From the NCBI GenBank assembly GCA_019188255.1, contig JAETXT010000003.1:5952001-6016000 (forward strand): 64,000 bases of DNA, written 5' to 3'. The position numbers and the translations under genes were made by a program. Of this stretch, positions 12,986 through 25,800 are shown one piece after another; within the stretch, counting starts at the first letter, position 1; each line of letters begins with the position of its first letter. The DNA is from Verticillium longisporum. Its lineage: Eukaryota > Ascomycota > Sordariomycetes > Glomerellales > Plectosphaerellaceae. Below the pieces are notes generated by a model. That model saw only the letters and a program-made list of their open reading frames with translations. It was not told where the DNA came from and ran no database searches.

Positions 12986-15900
12986 ACCACCCACCCAACA
13001 CGCATATTGAGCACATACATGGTAGTGCACCAAACACCCCAATGGACACCCGAGGGGACAAGCTGGGTCAGGCGCATCGTGACGACCTCATGGTCGAGTG
13101 ACAAGGCACTTGGTCCATGTCTTGCGAGCAGCTCATATGGCAAGGAACACCTGGCATGTGACATGGACCAATATCGGGTGACGGTTGAGGAAAGGGCCCA
13201 GACGATCCGTCCCGCCTTCAGGTACTTTGCTAATGTTTTAGTGAGCCAACTAACGAAGCACAGACGTATAGCTTTTCCCGCGTCACGATCACGACAGGCT
13301 GCCAGATGGTCTCCAAATCCAGAGGCGCAATTATTACGCTCGGCAGTTCTGAGCACCGAGCAAGCCTCAGCCCGCATCGGCCAGTCAAATGTCAGAAAAA
13401 GCTGCAAAGTCACGCACGCTTGGTTATTTACAGCTTGAAACAGAGCTCTGAGAATGTCGCCATTCGTGCGACAAGGGCCCAAAGACCCCCTTTCCCCCTC
13501 CCCCCAACTAGCCAAAAGCCAACAGCGGCCTCTTTGTTCAGTCAGTCCGAACCCCAGGGGGCATGTAATTGACGCGCCCGCTCAGCCTTACCATTGGGTT
13601 GCATTGATCAACCCCAGAACCTGTCCCTGCGGGGTTCAGCGGTTTGCACAACTGTTGACATCGCCAATCACAAGCTCGAGACTAGGAGGCGTTCTGCTGA
13701 TTGACCAAGCCCACCATCAGGTATCGGCACGACCAAGACATTTTTGAGGAATCCAGGCTACTGACTGGTGGCAAGCCTCCGTGTCATCCGACCTGACATG
13801 AGCACTGTCTGTAACAAAATACTGCAAGTGGAGTGGAGCGCCGCAAGACCATGAGTGCAATTCATCAGCTTCCCTATCACATATCAAAATGTCAAACGAA
13901 GCCCAAGTGTAGCAAGCTTGACACTGACCCGTCCCCTGAGTGGGCTCCCTCATCTGGCCTATCGTCAACGTTCGCTACTCAGTACGAATCTGATCAACGT
14001 CGCTTGTCATATTTGGGTCTGTGCGCGTGCAACAGGCGGCTGGCGGAGAGTCGAAACGGCTTGACGTGGATGCGACAGCCGCAGACTCTGTAGTCATCTA
14101 TTGTTTGTGATCGGGCCATCAAACCAAACATCGCATGGGGACCGCCTGCCGTCCCTCCAGCACCCGCAACGCCCTTCAACTTGTTGCCGTTGAAGCGAAG
14201 ATGAGATCACGCTTGCAAGATGCTGTTGGCCCGCTCACGGACTTGGAGCCAAGATGATGCAAGTGAGAACTTGAGCTGGCTCTGAGACAAGGCCATGCAG
14301 GGGTAAATTGAAGTCTTTGATGATGACGACATGCCGCCACCGTGGCTGACAAACTGATGAGGCTGGACAGCGATACTTTCCCGTCACCTGAATGCCTGCA
14401 TTCTTGCAGTGCACGCTTAGGGTCATGACGGTGAGGCGCGATACAAGGTTTTCCGCGGGAACAAACTCGTCGACTGCTTTGTTTTTCGGTACTTGGGACG
14501 AATCGTCATCCATGACAGAGTGCACACCATCTCATCGTCGGCATCATGTGCCGGTCAGAGCAAGCCGGCCGGATCGTGGCGTTCAAAGATCTTGGGCCCT
14601 ATTCGGATCTGTTCGGTGGGGGAGGGGGGGATGAGTTTGTGGTGGGCTAACACACTAAAAGTCTTGAGACGAACCTCGACCTTCGTTTGCATAGGCGCCA
14701 GACGCTGGACCGCTCTCGCTGAACCGACATTTCTGGTGGGCACACACCACTGCCCGTCTCGTGCATCACGTTATCACTAGGCCTCCGCCAGACCACACTG
14801 TCTCACCTTAGTCGACCTAAAGGCCAACTAATGACACGGAGCGCGGCGCAAGGGGCGCGAAGAGGCCTGAATTGGCCGTTGAGAAGCATATGTCAACTCC
14901 GGATGATGTGCGCCAGCGAAAGATTGGTGGATCACGAGACCCTCCAACCATCTCATCCGACGAGTCGAAATCTCGTCTCGCTTTCATCTCGTCCAAAAAC
15001 TTAAAAGCTCAGGCCGCTTGCCGCGCCTGCGTCCATGGTGGATGACGCTTCAAGGGGTCCCCTTGCTCTGCTGCGAGGCTTCGTCACTGGCGTCCTCAGA
15101 CTGAGATCCGCAGGCCAAACGGGCAAGCGTGAACTCGACGCAGGCACAAACCTTTTTCTTCGCCAACAGCCCTGTCGACCAAATTAAAGACCAACGCCAA
15201 CCTGGTTCTAGACGATTGAAGTCGAAACGACACACGGACTCTCATGCCATCTTTACCTGATCGTATGCCAAGTTGGGATCGCTGCTGCCAGAATCGGCGA
15301 AGTACATGAACCGCGCAGGACCTCATCGAGAAACCGGGGCATAGGGAGCTCTGGATGCAAGACCCGATCCTGTGCTGTGTGTGACCCCTGCCCTGGCTTC
15401 TTGGAGTCGATAGCCAGTCAATCACGGGGCCCGGTATCGAACCGGATGTGGGCCGCCCACGGTACGCAAAACCTCGCCAGTCGGAAGACTGAGCTTCCTG
15501 GCGAATGAGTGTCCAACGAGAGGCCTCGCACCCATCATCATTCACTGTTCGGTCTGTTTTTTTCGATGCAACGCTGACTCTCTGCAAATGTGAGATGTGA
15601 CATACATATGAGATCCTGCCCCTCGTGCATCAAGACCTCAATCCCAGGTTTTCGGACTCAAGAGTTTCTCTCGCAAGCTCTCCCCTTTTGATCACGGCCA
15701 CCCTTCCTCATCTAGGCTCTCTGCCCCGATGTAGGGAGACTGACGTCCAAGCTGGCACTCCAACAGATCGCGCGCTGCGGGATCTACACAGATACCCGTC
15801 GATCATGTTTAGACCTTCTGTCGCTTTTCATGTCCAAATCTCAAGTCGCCGACCATATCGGGCACTCCCTGTCGGGTAGGCGAAGGGGGGGAGGGGCTAC

Positions 15901-16098
15901 CCACCTGGCGTCGAAACGATGAGGCCTTATTAGCGACGATGAGAGAGGGGCAGACGCTTGGCCAGACTTGCTCTTGTGTGGGTAAGTGGGAGGAAAGGTC
16001 AATGTTCAGTCGGTGTGCTTCACTTCACAGTTTGCACGCCGCAGTGTCACCTCGCATATCTCGCAGGATCTTATCGGCCGTGGACTACCGTGGCGGAG

Positions 16099-16142
16099 AA
16101 ACTGGCTTGTCATGACGGAAAAACTGGCTTGTCATGGTTTCT
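16099..16142. repeat. Short direct repeat
   Basis: AAACTGGCTTGTCATG occurs twice in tandem with a period of about 26 bases. It is non-coding and its meaning is unknown. Confidence 0.8.
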
Positions 16143-17452
16143 CGTGCTGCACTGTCGCGATGGGTCGACTATGTGGGCCTTACTGACTCTGGCGTAACAG
16201 CCGGACAACAGCGACAACGGCGACGACGACGACAGCTAGGGTCAATCGCCAATTGCACACCGCACCCTAACCCCCCACGTCGAGCTCCAATAACAAGTGT
16301 CCTTGTGAGCGCTGCGCTCGCCGTGGCTTTCGTCTCGTTTGTGTTCTGCGATCATGCCGGACGACCACAAAATGTGACAGCAAAGTTTCCTCGTCAACAC
16401 CGGTGATACCGGGATATCTTCGTCGCGTCAAAGCTCACACCCCCTCCCCTCCCCTCCCTCACCCCTGGTCCCAAGATCTTTTCGGCACGTCCATTTTGAT
16501 GATGTGATCGCGAGAGTGCAACGTGCGATCATGGTGTTTCGCGTTTGATCCTCGCGAGGTAGGGTATGGGGCAGGCACGAGAAGATCATTTTGGGGGCTC
16601 GGACGTACCCTCATCAGCCCCCCAGACGCCTTTCAACCTTCGCGGGGGGCTCATCTCTGGGATCTACTCGCAAGATAGGCAGTACAGGGCAAGATGGGCA
16701 TGAGGAAGGCCCACGCCACCCCCTGCCAAAGAGTACCGCTCAAAGATCTGACCTGTCCCTGTAACCCCCCGGCCGTATCGGGGGATCAGAACATGGTATC
16801 TTTGCCTTTGACTTTTGAGGGGCCGGACGGCCCGGTCATGTGCGCGCGCTCTCCCCTCGGGCGACAGTATTGATGCGGAGACCAGGTATCGCAGACGGCA
16901 GGCGGGCGCAAGGCTGGCTTCAGATTTTCTGTAGAACCTGCCATATCCCTGAACGAGGGCCGTCGTAGGCCCCTTCTCGGGGTTGGCGCAGGGCAGTGAT
17001 GTGCACAAGTGGCGTGAGGTCTCTCATTGAGGCGAGGGTGGAGGTGAGGGGTGAGGGCGCAAAGTGAGAGGCGAGAGGCGACAGGCGAGTTGCGAAAAGG
17101 GGGCGAAACGGGGGGAGGCGGGGGTTAGACTGGCTGGATCTAGGTCTGGGGACGTAAGGGAGAAACCACATTATGCAGACTACGTGGCTCGGTTGCCGGT
17201 TCGGCTTTAGGTACTCGAGGCTCCGCCAAGACGGCCATGATGTCTTGCCCTCGCCGAGCAAGAGGGGTTCATGGGGGTGAACTGGAAGAATCTGTCGAGG
17301 TCAAGCCTGAACCCTCGTCCACGGGTTGCGGGGATTCCTTGATGCGAGCACACCGCTGCGGCGCAAGCCAAGGGCTCTGAGGACTTTGAGATGTTTTGCT
17401 CTGACGGAGAGGCAGGGAGGGTTGCGGATCCTTTCTGGAGCCTTGCTCTGCG

Positions 17453-17476
17453 GCAGCAGCAGCAGCAGCAGCAGCA
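17453..17476. repeat. (GCA)8 trinucleotide repeat
   Basis: Tandem GCA copies. On the minus strand they lie in an 83-codon open frame (17269-17517) as polyAla, but that frame has no other sign of being a gene. Confidence 0.9.
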
Positions 17477-18445
17477 AGGTCATGCTTGCTCGCCGTGCTT
17501 GTAAGAGTATGAGTCTGCATCGAGGGCCCTCTGCGAAAGCTCAACGGGATTGGATGCTGCGCTGGCAAGACTGTTTAACATTGCGATGCAAGTGAGCTGA
17601 GAGCTGCTGCTTGAAGCCTGTCTAGCTGACAGCGGGGAGGGAATAAAGTCAAATTAACAAGAGGTGGATGTCATGGCCACCTCATGGTGATGGAGCCGAG
17701 GCAGCGTGGGTTTCTTAGACTATGTTACAGATGACAAGCATAGATGTCGAGTAGGCCACGCACGGGGGAAGACAAGTGTGTTGCGGCCTCGGAACGGCAC
17801 GGTCAGGGACGGCTCGCTCTCTCTCCCCCCTCCTTTCCCTTCCCGCTCCCTTTGTTCTCCTTTCTTTCCTTTCCAGCCGGTTCATGTTTGCTTGTCTGAA
17901 CGCTTTGCCGGCGAGCCAAGCGTGGCCCTAGGGGCAACGCACGTAGAAGTTTGACAGCGGCGATGGCGGGGCTTTCTGCGCCGGCCGTCCGTCCGTCCCG
18001 CGTTGTTGCTGCAGCGGGAGACGATGGTAGTAGGGGGCCACGGGGTAGTGTTTTATTTTCTTTGGCCGTTTTCTGTCAAGGGACCGTGGCCGTCCCCGCG
18101 TTCCTGCGTTAAAGGGACCTGTTTTGGTTTCTTTCTACTAGTGAGGTACTCTGTAGACGTTCCTGAAGATCGTGCGTGGTGCGAGGTCCCCCCCCTCTCT
18201 CTGCAGCGCTAGGTCCCGCCGGGTCGAGTCGTGAATGACTTACTCGTTATGAGCGCACGGTAGCTGAGCAACAGCGTCAATTTGCGTCGATGGCTGTAGA
18301 CCCTGGATTTTCGCCGCCGAACAAAAGTCGAGATGTGACGAGGGGAGAAAAAAAGACTTTGTTTCGCAGCGCCCGCAAGTGATGAGCCATCAGCTGATCA
18401 TGGATCATGACCGTGTCACATATCGTAGTCTCAAGCGTCCAGCTC

Positions 18446-19457
18446 TCAGGCCCCATGCCACCACCCGGGTAGGTAAAACTTGACATTCTCGTAGACGAGA
18501 AAGGTGACCCAGGTGGCGGGCATGACGCGTACGACGCCGGGAACGAGACCGCGGTAGAACCCCCTCAAGCCCTCCTCGCGCCAGAGCTGGGTCGCGACGC
18601 CGCGGACGCCGCGGCCGAAGCGCGCGTCGGCGTCGTAGTTCTGCAGGCGGCTGCGCAGCACCTGGTAGGGGTAGGTGACGCGCCGGCGGCGAGCTTGGCG
18701 GCGGAGGAGAGGACGACGGTGGCGTCGTTGCCGAGGCGGCCGTCGTCGGGGCGCCGGCGGCGCGGCGGGCGCGCAGGTAGACGCGCTTGGCGGGCTCGTA
18801 GACGGCGAACTGGACGGCGCCGTGCGAGACGCCGACGAGGCCGACGGCGAGGCCGCGGTAGAAGCCGCGCCAGCCCTCGGTGGCGAGGATGCGGCGCGCG
18901 CCGGCGAGCATGCTCGGGTAGGCGCCGGCGTCGCCGCGGTCCGACGACAGCATGCGCGTCTTGAGCACCCAGACGGGGTTCGTCAGCACCTGCGTCAGGG
19001 CGCCGGCGCCGGCGGCCGAGAGGAGAAAGTGCGGCGTCGAGAGGGTGCGGTCGCGCGTCGTGCGGTCGGTGCCGCCGGCGAAGAGCCGCTCGATGCGCGA
19101 CTTGAAGAAGAAGAAGGACGCCCAGGACGAGGCGTTGCCGATGAGGTTGGGCGTCAGACCGCGGTACAGCGAGGCCACGGGATGCGGGTTCTGCGTCAGG
19201 GAGCGGATCAGGGACATGGTCGTCAGCGCTTGCTTGGGCGCTGTCGAGCTGCGGTGGACTGGAGGGGGGGAAAGGCACGGCTGTCAGTTTGGGTGTTCTG
19301 CCTGGTGAGCAGGTGTGTGTGTGGGAGACGTACTCTGCATGCGCGTCTTGACAATGTCGAGGGGATGGACGACGAGCGTCGCGACGGAGCCGGCGGAGAG
19401 GCCAGCGATCGACTCGACAACGGCGGGTGAGAGGCCCGCATCGTTGCGGTCGGACAT
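18446..19457 (-). CDS. FLX1: Mitochondrial carrier of the FAD/folate type (Flx1/SLC25A32-like), frame broken twice
   Basis: Inner-membrane transporter of the three-repeat carrier family, closest in motif pattern to Flx1/SLC25A32 (FAD or folate). Exon 1 is 19334-19457 (MSDRNDAGLSPAVVESIAGL). The intron is 19259-19333 and exon 2 is 18446-19258. Carrier signatures are HPLDIVKTRMQ (repeat 1), NPVWVLKTRM (repeat 2, with the Trp typical of this subgroup) and YPYQVLRSRLQ (repeat 3). The reading frame shifts near 18748-18760 and again near 18678-18684. Each needs one extra base in a G/C run, and no GT-AG intron can bridge them; with both corrections the protein is 312 residues, normal for the family. 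The stretch is extremely GC-rich, so sequence error is likelier than pseudogene. Substrate is inferred. Confidence 0.85.
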
Positions 19458-20043
19458 GGCAGGCGAGAGAGGTCTAGTTTACATGGCGATGGAGAAACAC
19501 TGCCTCGACGGAGGTTGTTGAGGAAGGGTGTGTTGAAGGAGGGGAGGGGGATTGGAAGTAGAGGAAGAAAGATTCCTCGGTGTGCAGTTGCGATGTTGAA
19601 AGAAGTCGAGCTTTGGAGTTTTCGGAGCTCAGAGCTTTTGCCAGGGAAGGTACGTTTAGGTGGTGCATGGGGTGACCTTACGTCACTCTCGCCGAAATTT
19701 CGTGACGAGCTCTGCGCAATTGATCAATTGCCTTATTCTTATGGAGACGAGGAGTCAAAGTCACGGTCACGGAGAGCGATATCATCTGTAGCTCACAGCA
19801 TGGCTTGGTTCTTCAGAGCGGTTTCATCCATTATGACAGCTAGTGGTACAGTTCATTCACGACTGAGCCGACAGAATCTTCTCTTCTGCCGCCGTCGGCA
19901 CGCTCCTTCGAGGTGCTACCCTGTACGGGCCCTGCGCATCCATTCCTGGCGCCTGGATCGCAAATCCCCGAGTCCTTCTGCTTCTTCTATATCATACATG
20001 TACATCGAGATGCTCTCGTTTTTTTCCCGGGATGGCGAGGTGT
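19458..20043. other. Spacer between FLX1-like and TOM7
   Basis: It contains the FLX1-like promoter region and the TOM7 3' region. No further gene is seen. Confidence 0.5.
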
Positions 20044-20462
20044 CTAAGAGAGGGGGGACAGGAGGCTTTCGTGGGTTAGCGTTTCGTGTCGGACACTCAA
20101 GACTGCTCGAACAGGCTTACCGGATGACCGAAGGGCGGGGGTCGCTGCGAGTGTAGCCTGCCATGTGTGTTAGCTCCGTCGTTACTGTCGACTGTCGTCT
20201 GTCGTCGTGCTCTCGCATCGTACCAAGGTAGAGGATCAAAGGCAGGTAGCCACTGTACCAAGGTCAGCCGGGTTCTCTCCGTCAAGATTGCCATGTCGGG
20301 GGGAACGTACTAGTGAAGGGCGACGCGCGAGACCTCGATGATCTTGCCGATGCGCTCCTGCAACAGCAACTATCAGTATTGATCCGAAATGGCAGTGTTC
20401 GACTGTTGCATGTGTCGAGGGTCAGCCGCTCATACCTTGGACTCTTCGGAAAGGGCGAACAT
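20044..20462 (-). CDS. TOM7: Tom7, small subunit of the outer-membrane protein import complex
   Basis: Tail-type single-helix subunit of the TOM complex of the mitochondrial outer membrane; it modulates assembly of the import pore. Five exons can be read: 20436-20462, 20311-20357, 20224-20252, 20121-20157 and 20044-20065. Introns are 78, 58, 66 and 55 bases, all GT-AG, the last with a CTAAC branch. Together they give exactly 162 coding bases, 53 residues plus stop, the size known for fungal Tom7. The product opens MFALSEESKERIGKIIEVSR, has the membrane segment GYLPLILYLGYT, then SDPRPSVIR and ends LLSPLS. No single exon is long enough to stand out, so this gene is invisible to simple open-frame searches. 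It is divergent from the SF3b4 gene, 498 bp away. Confidence 0.93.
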
Positions 20463-20960
20463 GACGTCGGTTGGGGGACGTAAGGCAGTGTGATGAATGG
20501 GAAGCCTGGGCCTTCGAGTCGGTCGACCGCTTGTGATGCCGTCGAGGTTCGCGGGTGGATGGGAGATTCGGATGTCGTCGGTGACTTCAGTCGCGATGCA
20601 CGTTGAAGCTCGCTGTCTGTCTGTTTGTCTCCTGGATCCCGATGGACTTTTTTCGAGCCCGGAAAAACCGCGGCACGACAGAACCAACAGCTCATTGCCG
20701 CGGCGCCTGCGCATGGGGCCGCGCCTAGAACACCCGCCTTAGCGCGCGACACGGCTCTCGAACTGCAGGTACGTACCGCTTGCATCGCCAAATTTCCTGG
20801 TGAACCTTCAAAGCTTCAAGGCTTCAAGGCATCAGCTTCACTTCGACTCCTACGTCTGACCCGAACGCTGTGACGATCGCCGCCCTCGCCCCCTTTCCAA
20901 TCCCTCGATTCGAACCACGAGACACGCGAGTCGTTCTCGAATCAAGACACAACCGCAACC
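20463..20960. promoter_or_regulatory. Divergent TOM7/SF3b4 intergenic region
   Basis: 498 bp between start codons. No specific element stands out, and a shared promoter is inferred from orientation. Confidence 0.4.
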
Positions 20961-22184
20961 ATGGCGCAAAATCGGCACTGGTAAGCTCCTCTTGTGCCTC
21001 TCCAAATCAATGGCCCCAAGCTAACGCAACACAGGGAGCAGGACAAGGATGCGACCGTCTACATCGGCAACATCGACGAGCGCGCGACTTCGATCATGGT
21101 CTACGAGATCATGCTCCAGATGGGCCCCATCCACAACATTCACATGCCCCGCGACCGTGTCACGCAAACCCACCAGGGCTTCGGCTTCGTCGAGTTCCGC
21201 ACCCCCGGCGACGCAGAGTACGCAGCCAACGTGATGAACGGCGTCAAACTGTACGGCAAATCCCTGCGCGTCAACAAGGCGAGCGCAGACAAGCAGAAGC
21301 AGGCCGAGGTCGGCGCCGAGCTCTTCGTCGGCAACCTCGACCCCATGGTCGACGAGAAGATCCTCTACGACACCTTCTCTCGCTTCGGCCCCCTCCTCAC
21401 GCTGCCCAAGGTCGCCCGCGAGGACAGCGGCAATTCCAAGGGCTTCGGCTTCATCTCCTTTGCCGACTTTGAGAGCTCCGACGCCGCCGTCGAGAACCTC
21501 CACGGCCAGTACCTCCTCAGCAAGGAGGTGTCGGTCCAGTACGCCTTCAAGAAGGACGGCAAGGGCGAGCGCCACGGCGACGCCGCCGAGCGTGAACTCG
21601 CCGCCCAGGCCAAGAAGCGCAACATTGTCCCCGAGATGCAGCCCGTCCCCGCCGCCTTCCTCAACCAGCCGCAGCCACCGCCGGCTGTCGCCCCCGGCGC
21701 CGCTCCCGTCCCCGCAGGCTTCGACCCCGCCAACGGCCTGCCGATGCACCACCAGCACCAACAGCACCAGCACCAGCAGCAGCAACAGCAGCACCCCCAG
21801 ATGGCCCAGCCCGGCATGCCCCCCGGCTTCGCGCCCCCGCCTCGCGGCCTCCCTGCCTACAACGCCGTGCCGCCGCCCCACGGCGTCCCCGGCGGAGGAC
21901 CAGGCCAGCCCTTCGGCCGCGGCAACGTGCCCCTGCCGCCGCCTCCCTCTGGCCTCCCCGCCCCCCCGCCCCCCAGCCAGGCCGGCTGCACGAACCCGGC
22001 TGACTTCCACCCCGGCAGCGCCCCGGGCAACTTCAGGCCGCCCCCCGGCGGACCCCCGCCCCCGCCTGGCTTTGGCAACGTGCCGCCGCCGCACGGCTTC
22101 CCCGCGCAGAGCGGCACGCCTCCTGCGCCGCCGGGTTTCTTGCCGCCACCGGGGTTCCAGCCGCCTGGCTTTCCCCGTAGGTGA
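20961..22184 (+). CDS. U2 snRNP splicing factor SF3b subunit 4 (Hsh49/SAP49)
   Basis: RNA-binding subunit of the SF3b complex that helps tether U2 snRNP to the branch region. Exon 1 is 20961-20980 (MAQNRHW begins), the intron is 20981-21034 and exon 2 is 21035-22184, giving 389 residues. RRM1 spans about residues 15-90 (RNP2 ATVYIGNID, RNP1 QGFGFVEF). RRM2 spans about 100-180 (LFVGNLD, KGFGFISF). The C-terminal half is Pro/Gly-rich with a His/Gln stretch, as usual for SF3B4. It is convergent with PET127. The CWC2 spliceosome gene lies elsewhere in the window but is not adjacent. The long antisense frame over this gene is a composition shadow. Confidence 0.95.
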
Positions 22185-22869
22185 GCCGACGAACGGCAGG
22201 TTGCGAGAAAACGAGCAAAGGAACCAAAGGAAAAAAAAAACAAGTAACAAGTAATGCGGCGCTCCATGTGCCAAGGGCGAATGAGGCCATGGGCCGTCGA
22301 ACAAGGTGGCTCCCTTTGATGAGGAGGGGGGCCATGGTCGCAGCGTTTGCCAAGAGTTGGACACAATGGTCTGTCTGTCCGCACCTCTCGTCGGGGACTG
22401 AGCCGCCTCTAACAGAGAGTAGATACCCATGATTGGAGTTTGGCGCACGTGGGGCTGAAAAAGGAGCAGCCGTCGGGCCATGACCTGGTCGGACAGCTTT
22501 ACACCTGCGACTTGACATGAGAATAGGGTCGAGGCAGATCGCTGAGGCGGAGGCGTTCGAGTGGCAAGCCACTTGGTCAGGTTTGTAAACAACAGTGTAA
22601 AATTCAGCTTGTCAAACGTGGGTCACTGTAAGGCGTTCATTCATGCATACATTGTCGGATCCTTCAAATGTGAAGAAATTAAAAAGGTGTATTGTCCAGA
22701 CCTCGCGCCAGAGGCTTATGATGGTGGTGATAGTGGTGACAGTATAATACATCGTACATGATACATTGAAAACCCCCCCTTCGTACAAGAGGCCTTTGCT
22801 TTTACATTCCCTTTTGTGGGTATCCACCTCCTCCTCTTCAGTCGTCGTCCTCATCCTCAGTCGTCCTCC
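22185..22869. other. Spacer between convergent SF3b4 and PET127
   Basis: 3' regions of both genes. No gene seen. Confidence 0.5.
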
Positions 22870-25800
22870 TCAGGCGTCCTCCTCCTTACCATCGCTCTTC
22901 TTCTGATTTTCCAGCCAGTTGTCCTCGTGTCCAAACGCCTCCTGCCACGTGAGGGGCTCTTCCCTCTCGAACAGGTGCACGGGATTCTTCCGGCCGTGCG
23001 CGTCCTCCTTCTGTCGGAACCGGCGACCGCGTTGCGACATGTCCTGCAGCTTGCCCTGCCACATCTGCCGCCACTGGTTGCTGCGGTCATCGCTGTCCGA
23101 CTTGAGGGCCTTCTTCCGCCGCGTCTGGATCGACTGGTAGATGCGCTTGGCCGACTGCGCGGGAATCTCCTCGATAGAGTACTCGAGGGTCCAGCGCAGG
23201 GGGCGAGAGCTGCGGTCCTTGGGTCGCTCGGGACGCGTGACGTATTTGTTGTCCACCTTGTTGCGGACCGTCAGGTGCATGCCGAGGATCTCGTCGCCGA
23301 CGATGTCTTCTAGAGGCTCCTCTTTCGGCTGCTCCTCCGCAGCAGGCGCCGTCTTGTCGGCGGCGGAGGCCTCGTTGGCGGCTTCGGCAGGGGTCTCGTT
23401 GGATTCGGGAGAAAGAGCCGGCGCGACATCCTCCGCCGTCTCGCTGGACGACCTGTCGTGCTTGGTCTCAACCAGCTTGACCAGTAGCCGCTCAAACTCT
23501 CCGAGCTTGGAGATTTCCGAGGCCGCCTGTTCTGGCGTCAGGGTGGTCTCTTCCGTCTCGGGCCTGCTGTCAATGCGCTCCGCAACGCGGAGAATGAGCT
23601 CCTTCAGACTGAGGTCGGGGGAGCGTGTGGATGACTGGAGCGCTGAAGACGCTGAATCCGCCTCCTCTACGGACGACTGTGGCTCCTCGGCGAACTCTAA
23701 CCTTGCTTGCCCGCCCTCGGTGACCGAGTCTTCGCCAGCGGAGACTTCAATCACGGTATCAGGAGAAGCAAGCTCACTTGAGACAGCGGGATACTCGTCC
23801 TCTGCCGCCTTTGACGCGTCTGAGGCCTGACTGCCTGTCAGGGCGTCGAGCAGCGACTCGACGTAGCTCTGCGCCTCCTCTGCAGACCGAGCCTTGAGCA
23901 GACCGCTCTGCTCAAGAGCCGACTGGATGGCCTCGCGAACGTGGTTGACGCCAAGAGCATCATTCTCCACAGCCTCTTCGACCTTGTCCTGCATCTCTTC
24001 CCAGAATTCAAGGGTCTGCTGCCTCGTCTCCTCAGGCGTGTCGGCCATTTCTTCCTCTTGCGCCGGCTGCGGTTCAATGTCCAGCTCGGTGGCTTCGGCC
24101 TCGTTCTCCTCCTGCTCGATGCCCATGAGCTTTCTCTCAAACTCAGCAACAGCTGCTTGGTTAGAGTTTTGCACTTGCGCCACCTCTTCGTCAGTGACAG
24201 GTCGAGCGAAGATGTAAGTAAAGGGTGGGTCTCCCGGTCGAGTCTCGACATGCAGACGAAGCGTCCGTCCAGGGAACTTCTTGGTCGCACGGTCGAGGAC
24301 CTCGTTCAAAAGGTGCAGACTGAGCTTGAATTCCTGGTCACCCAGGCTCCTGTCGTCCGTTCCGTGAAGAGCAGTATCCATCTCTTCCAGAGGAATGTAC
24401 TGGAAGCCAAAGATGCGCTGCGTGTTGTGGAAAGCAACAAAGATGCCATCCATGCGACCCATGCGGACCTGGAGGGAGTACTTCAAGAAAGCAGCTCTGA
24501 TCATGTCGTAATACTCGCGCTCAAACGACTCCCACTGTCCGAACCTTCGGCGAATCTCGTAGCCTTGGCCTTTTTTGAACTGCGCAGCATCCATGCGAAT
24601 CGACACGACAGCCCTCGTCTTGAGATCAAACATGCCTGTACCAGGGAGTCTCTTGTCGTAGGCATCAAGCTGCGATCGCATGAGGAAATCCCCTAGCGTC
24701 GAGAAATGGAATGCCTCCTCCGCGTTTCTCTCATCTTCGGTGATCGAGTCCGAATACTTGTGGCGGTATCGCTCAAACTCCTCCTTCGGTAGCGTCAAGA
24801 GTTTCTCCATGGACTTGCCCAGCATGCTGAGGACATTGCAGGTGTCATCCTCCTTGTCCGCATCGATGGAATGGACGCCATTCTGCAGTGTCAGGAAAAT
24901 GGCCGCAGGCTCGCGTGATATCAAAGTGTTGCTGCTGAAGTCTGGCACAAATCTCTGGCACAGGTTTTGGGGGTTGATGGGACGCCATGCGGACAGCAGG
25001 AAGTGGAAGTGAGAGAGCATGGAAGTCATGCTCGATGTCGAACCACTGTACTTCTTGCCAGCTTGGCCGCCAGGTCGTTCAGTGTGGTGTCTTTTGACGA
25101 TGTGACATACTTCTTCAGCGCGCCAAAGTCGAATTCGGTAGTGGGCATGATTTTAGACAGATAGGGGTCAAAATTGTATACGCGCGAGCGAGGGTCCTGC
25201 AGGTGGTATACGCCAGGGTTGAACAACACGCGGTCGAGGCCGTAGGCCAGCTTGGGGACTTCAGGTCCACCAGGCCGATCCACCGGAGTGAGTTCTAGCT
25301 TGCTGGCTTTGGCGACTTTGACATTCGGTGGAGACTTCTTCGCGATGACGTTCGGCTTCTTGGGCTTTCTCGCCGTCTTGGCCTCAGGAGATTGGGAATC
25401 TGTTGATGGGTCGACCGCCGGAACGCGGGGAAGGTATTTGTCGTGCGCAGGCAGGCTGTCCAAAGGGCCCAAATCTCTTCGGAGCGGGGGTGATGGAGTG
25501 CTCGGGGTTTCCGGGATAGGGGTCGGAACTGCAGCGGCTACGGTGGCGGCGGCGGCAGCGGCACCCGTCGGGATCTTCTTGATGAAGCTCTTGGCGGACA
25601 AGCTGTCAGAGGCACGCGAAACATCGGCATCGGTTCTTGTCTCCGCCGCATTTGTAGGCTTGGCTTTGTTTGCGTCCTTTGTCGGTTTATTCTGCTTGCG
25701 CGCCTCCTTGCTCAGCTCGCCAATGGATATTTGCTGGGATCCAAGGACGTTCCGCAGTACCTCAAGGGTTCCGCTGAGGACACGCAGCTTAGATCCTAGC

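Larger units (their letters stand above)
8486..18445. other. About 10 kb without a recognisable gene, upstream of the Azf1-like gene
   Basis: Open frames on both strands are short, low-complexity or random in composition, and I found no family motif or convincing intron chain. Contents include poly-C runs near 9068-9110, a 14-base G run near 10240-10253, a (CATC)6 microsatellite, a 24-base direct repeat and a GCA repeat. One spliceable 149-codon frame (10590-11090) is described as a weak finding. Base composition does not look strongly AT-rich, so there is no obvious sign of heavy RIP. The stretch could be a large promoter or leader for the transcription factor, non-coding RNA, or lost genes. 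Confidence 0.5.

Noticed and set aside
15415..15500. tRNA-like T-arm (minus strand, TCCGG TTCGATA CCGGG)
   Set aside because: The T-arm pairs, but no matching 5' acceptor strand or anticodon arm was found at the right distance.
17269..17517. PolyAla-containing 83-codon minus-strand frame
   Set aside because: Arises from a GCA repeat; no splice context, homolog or other gene-like features.
21021..22592. Long antisense frame (523 codons) over the SF3b4 gene
   Set aside because: Composition shadow of a GC-rich gene; Val/Gly/Leu-rich with no motif. The sense gene is certain.
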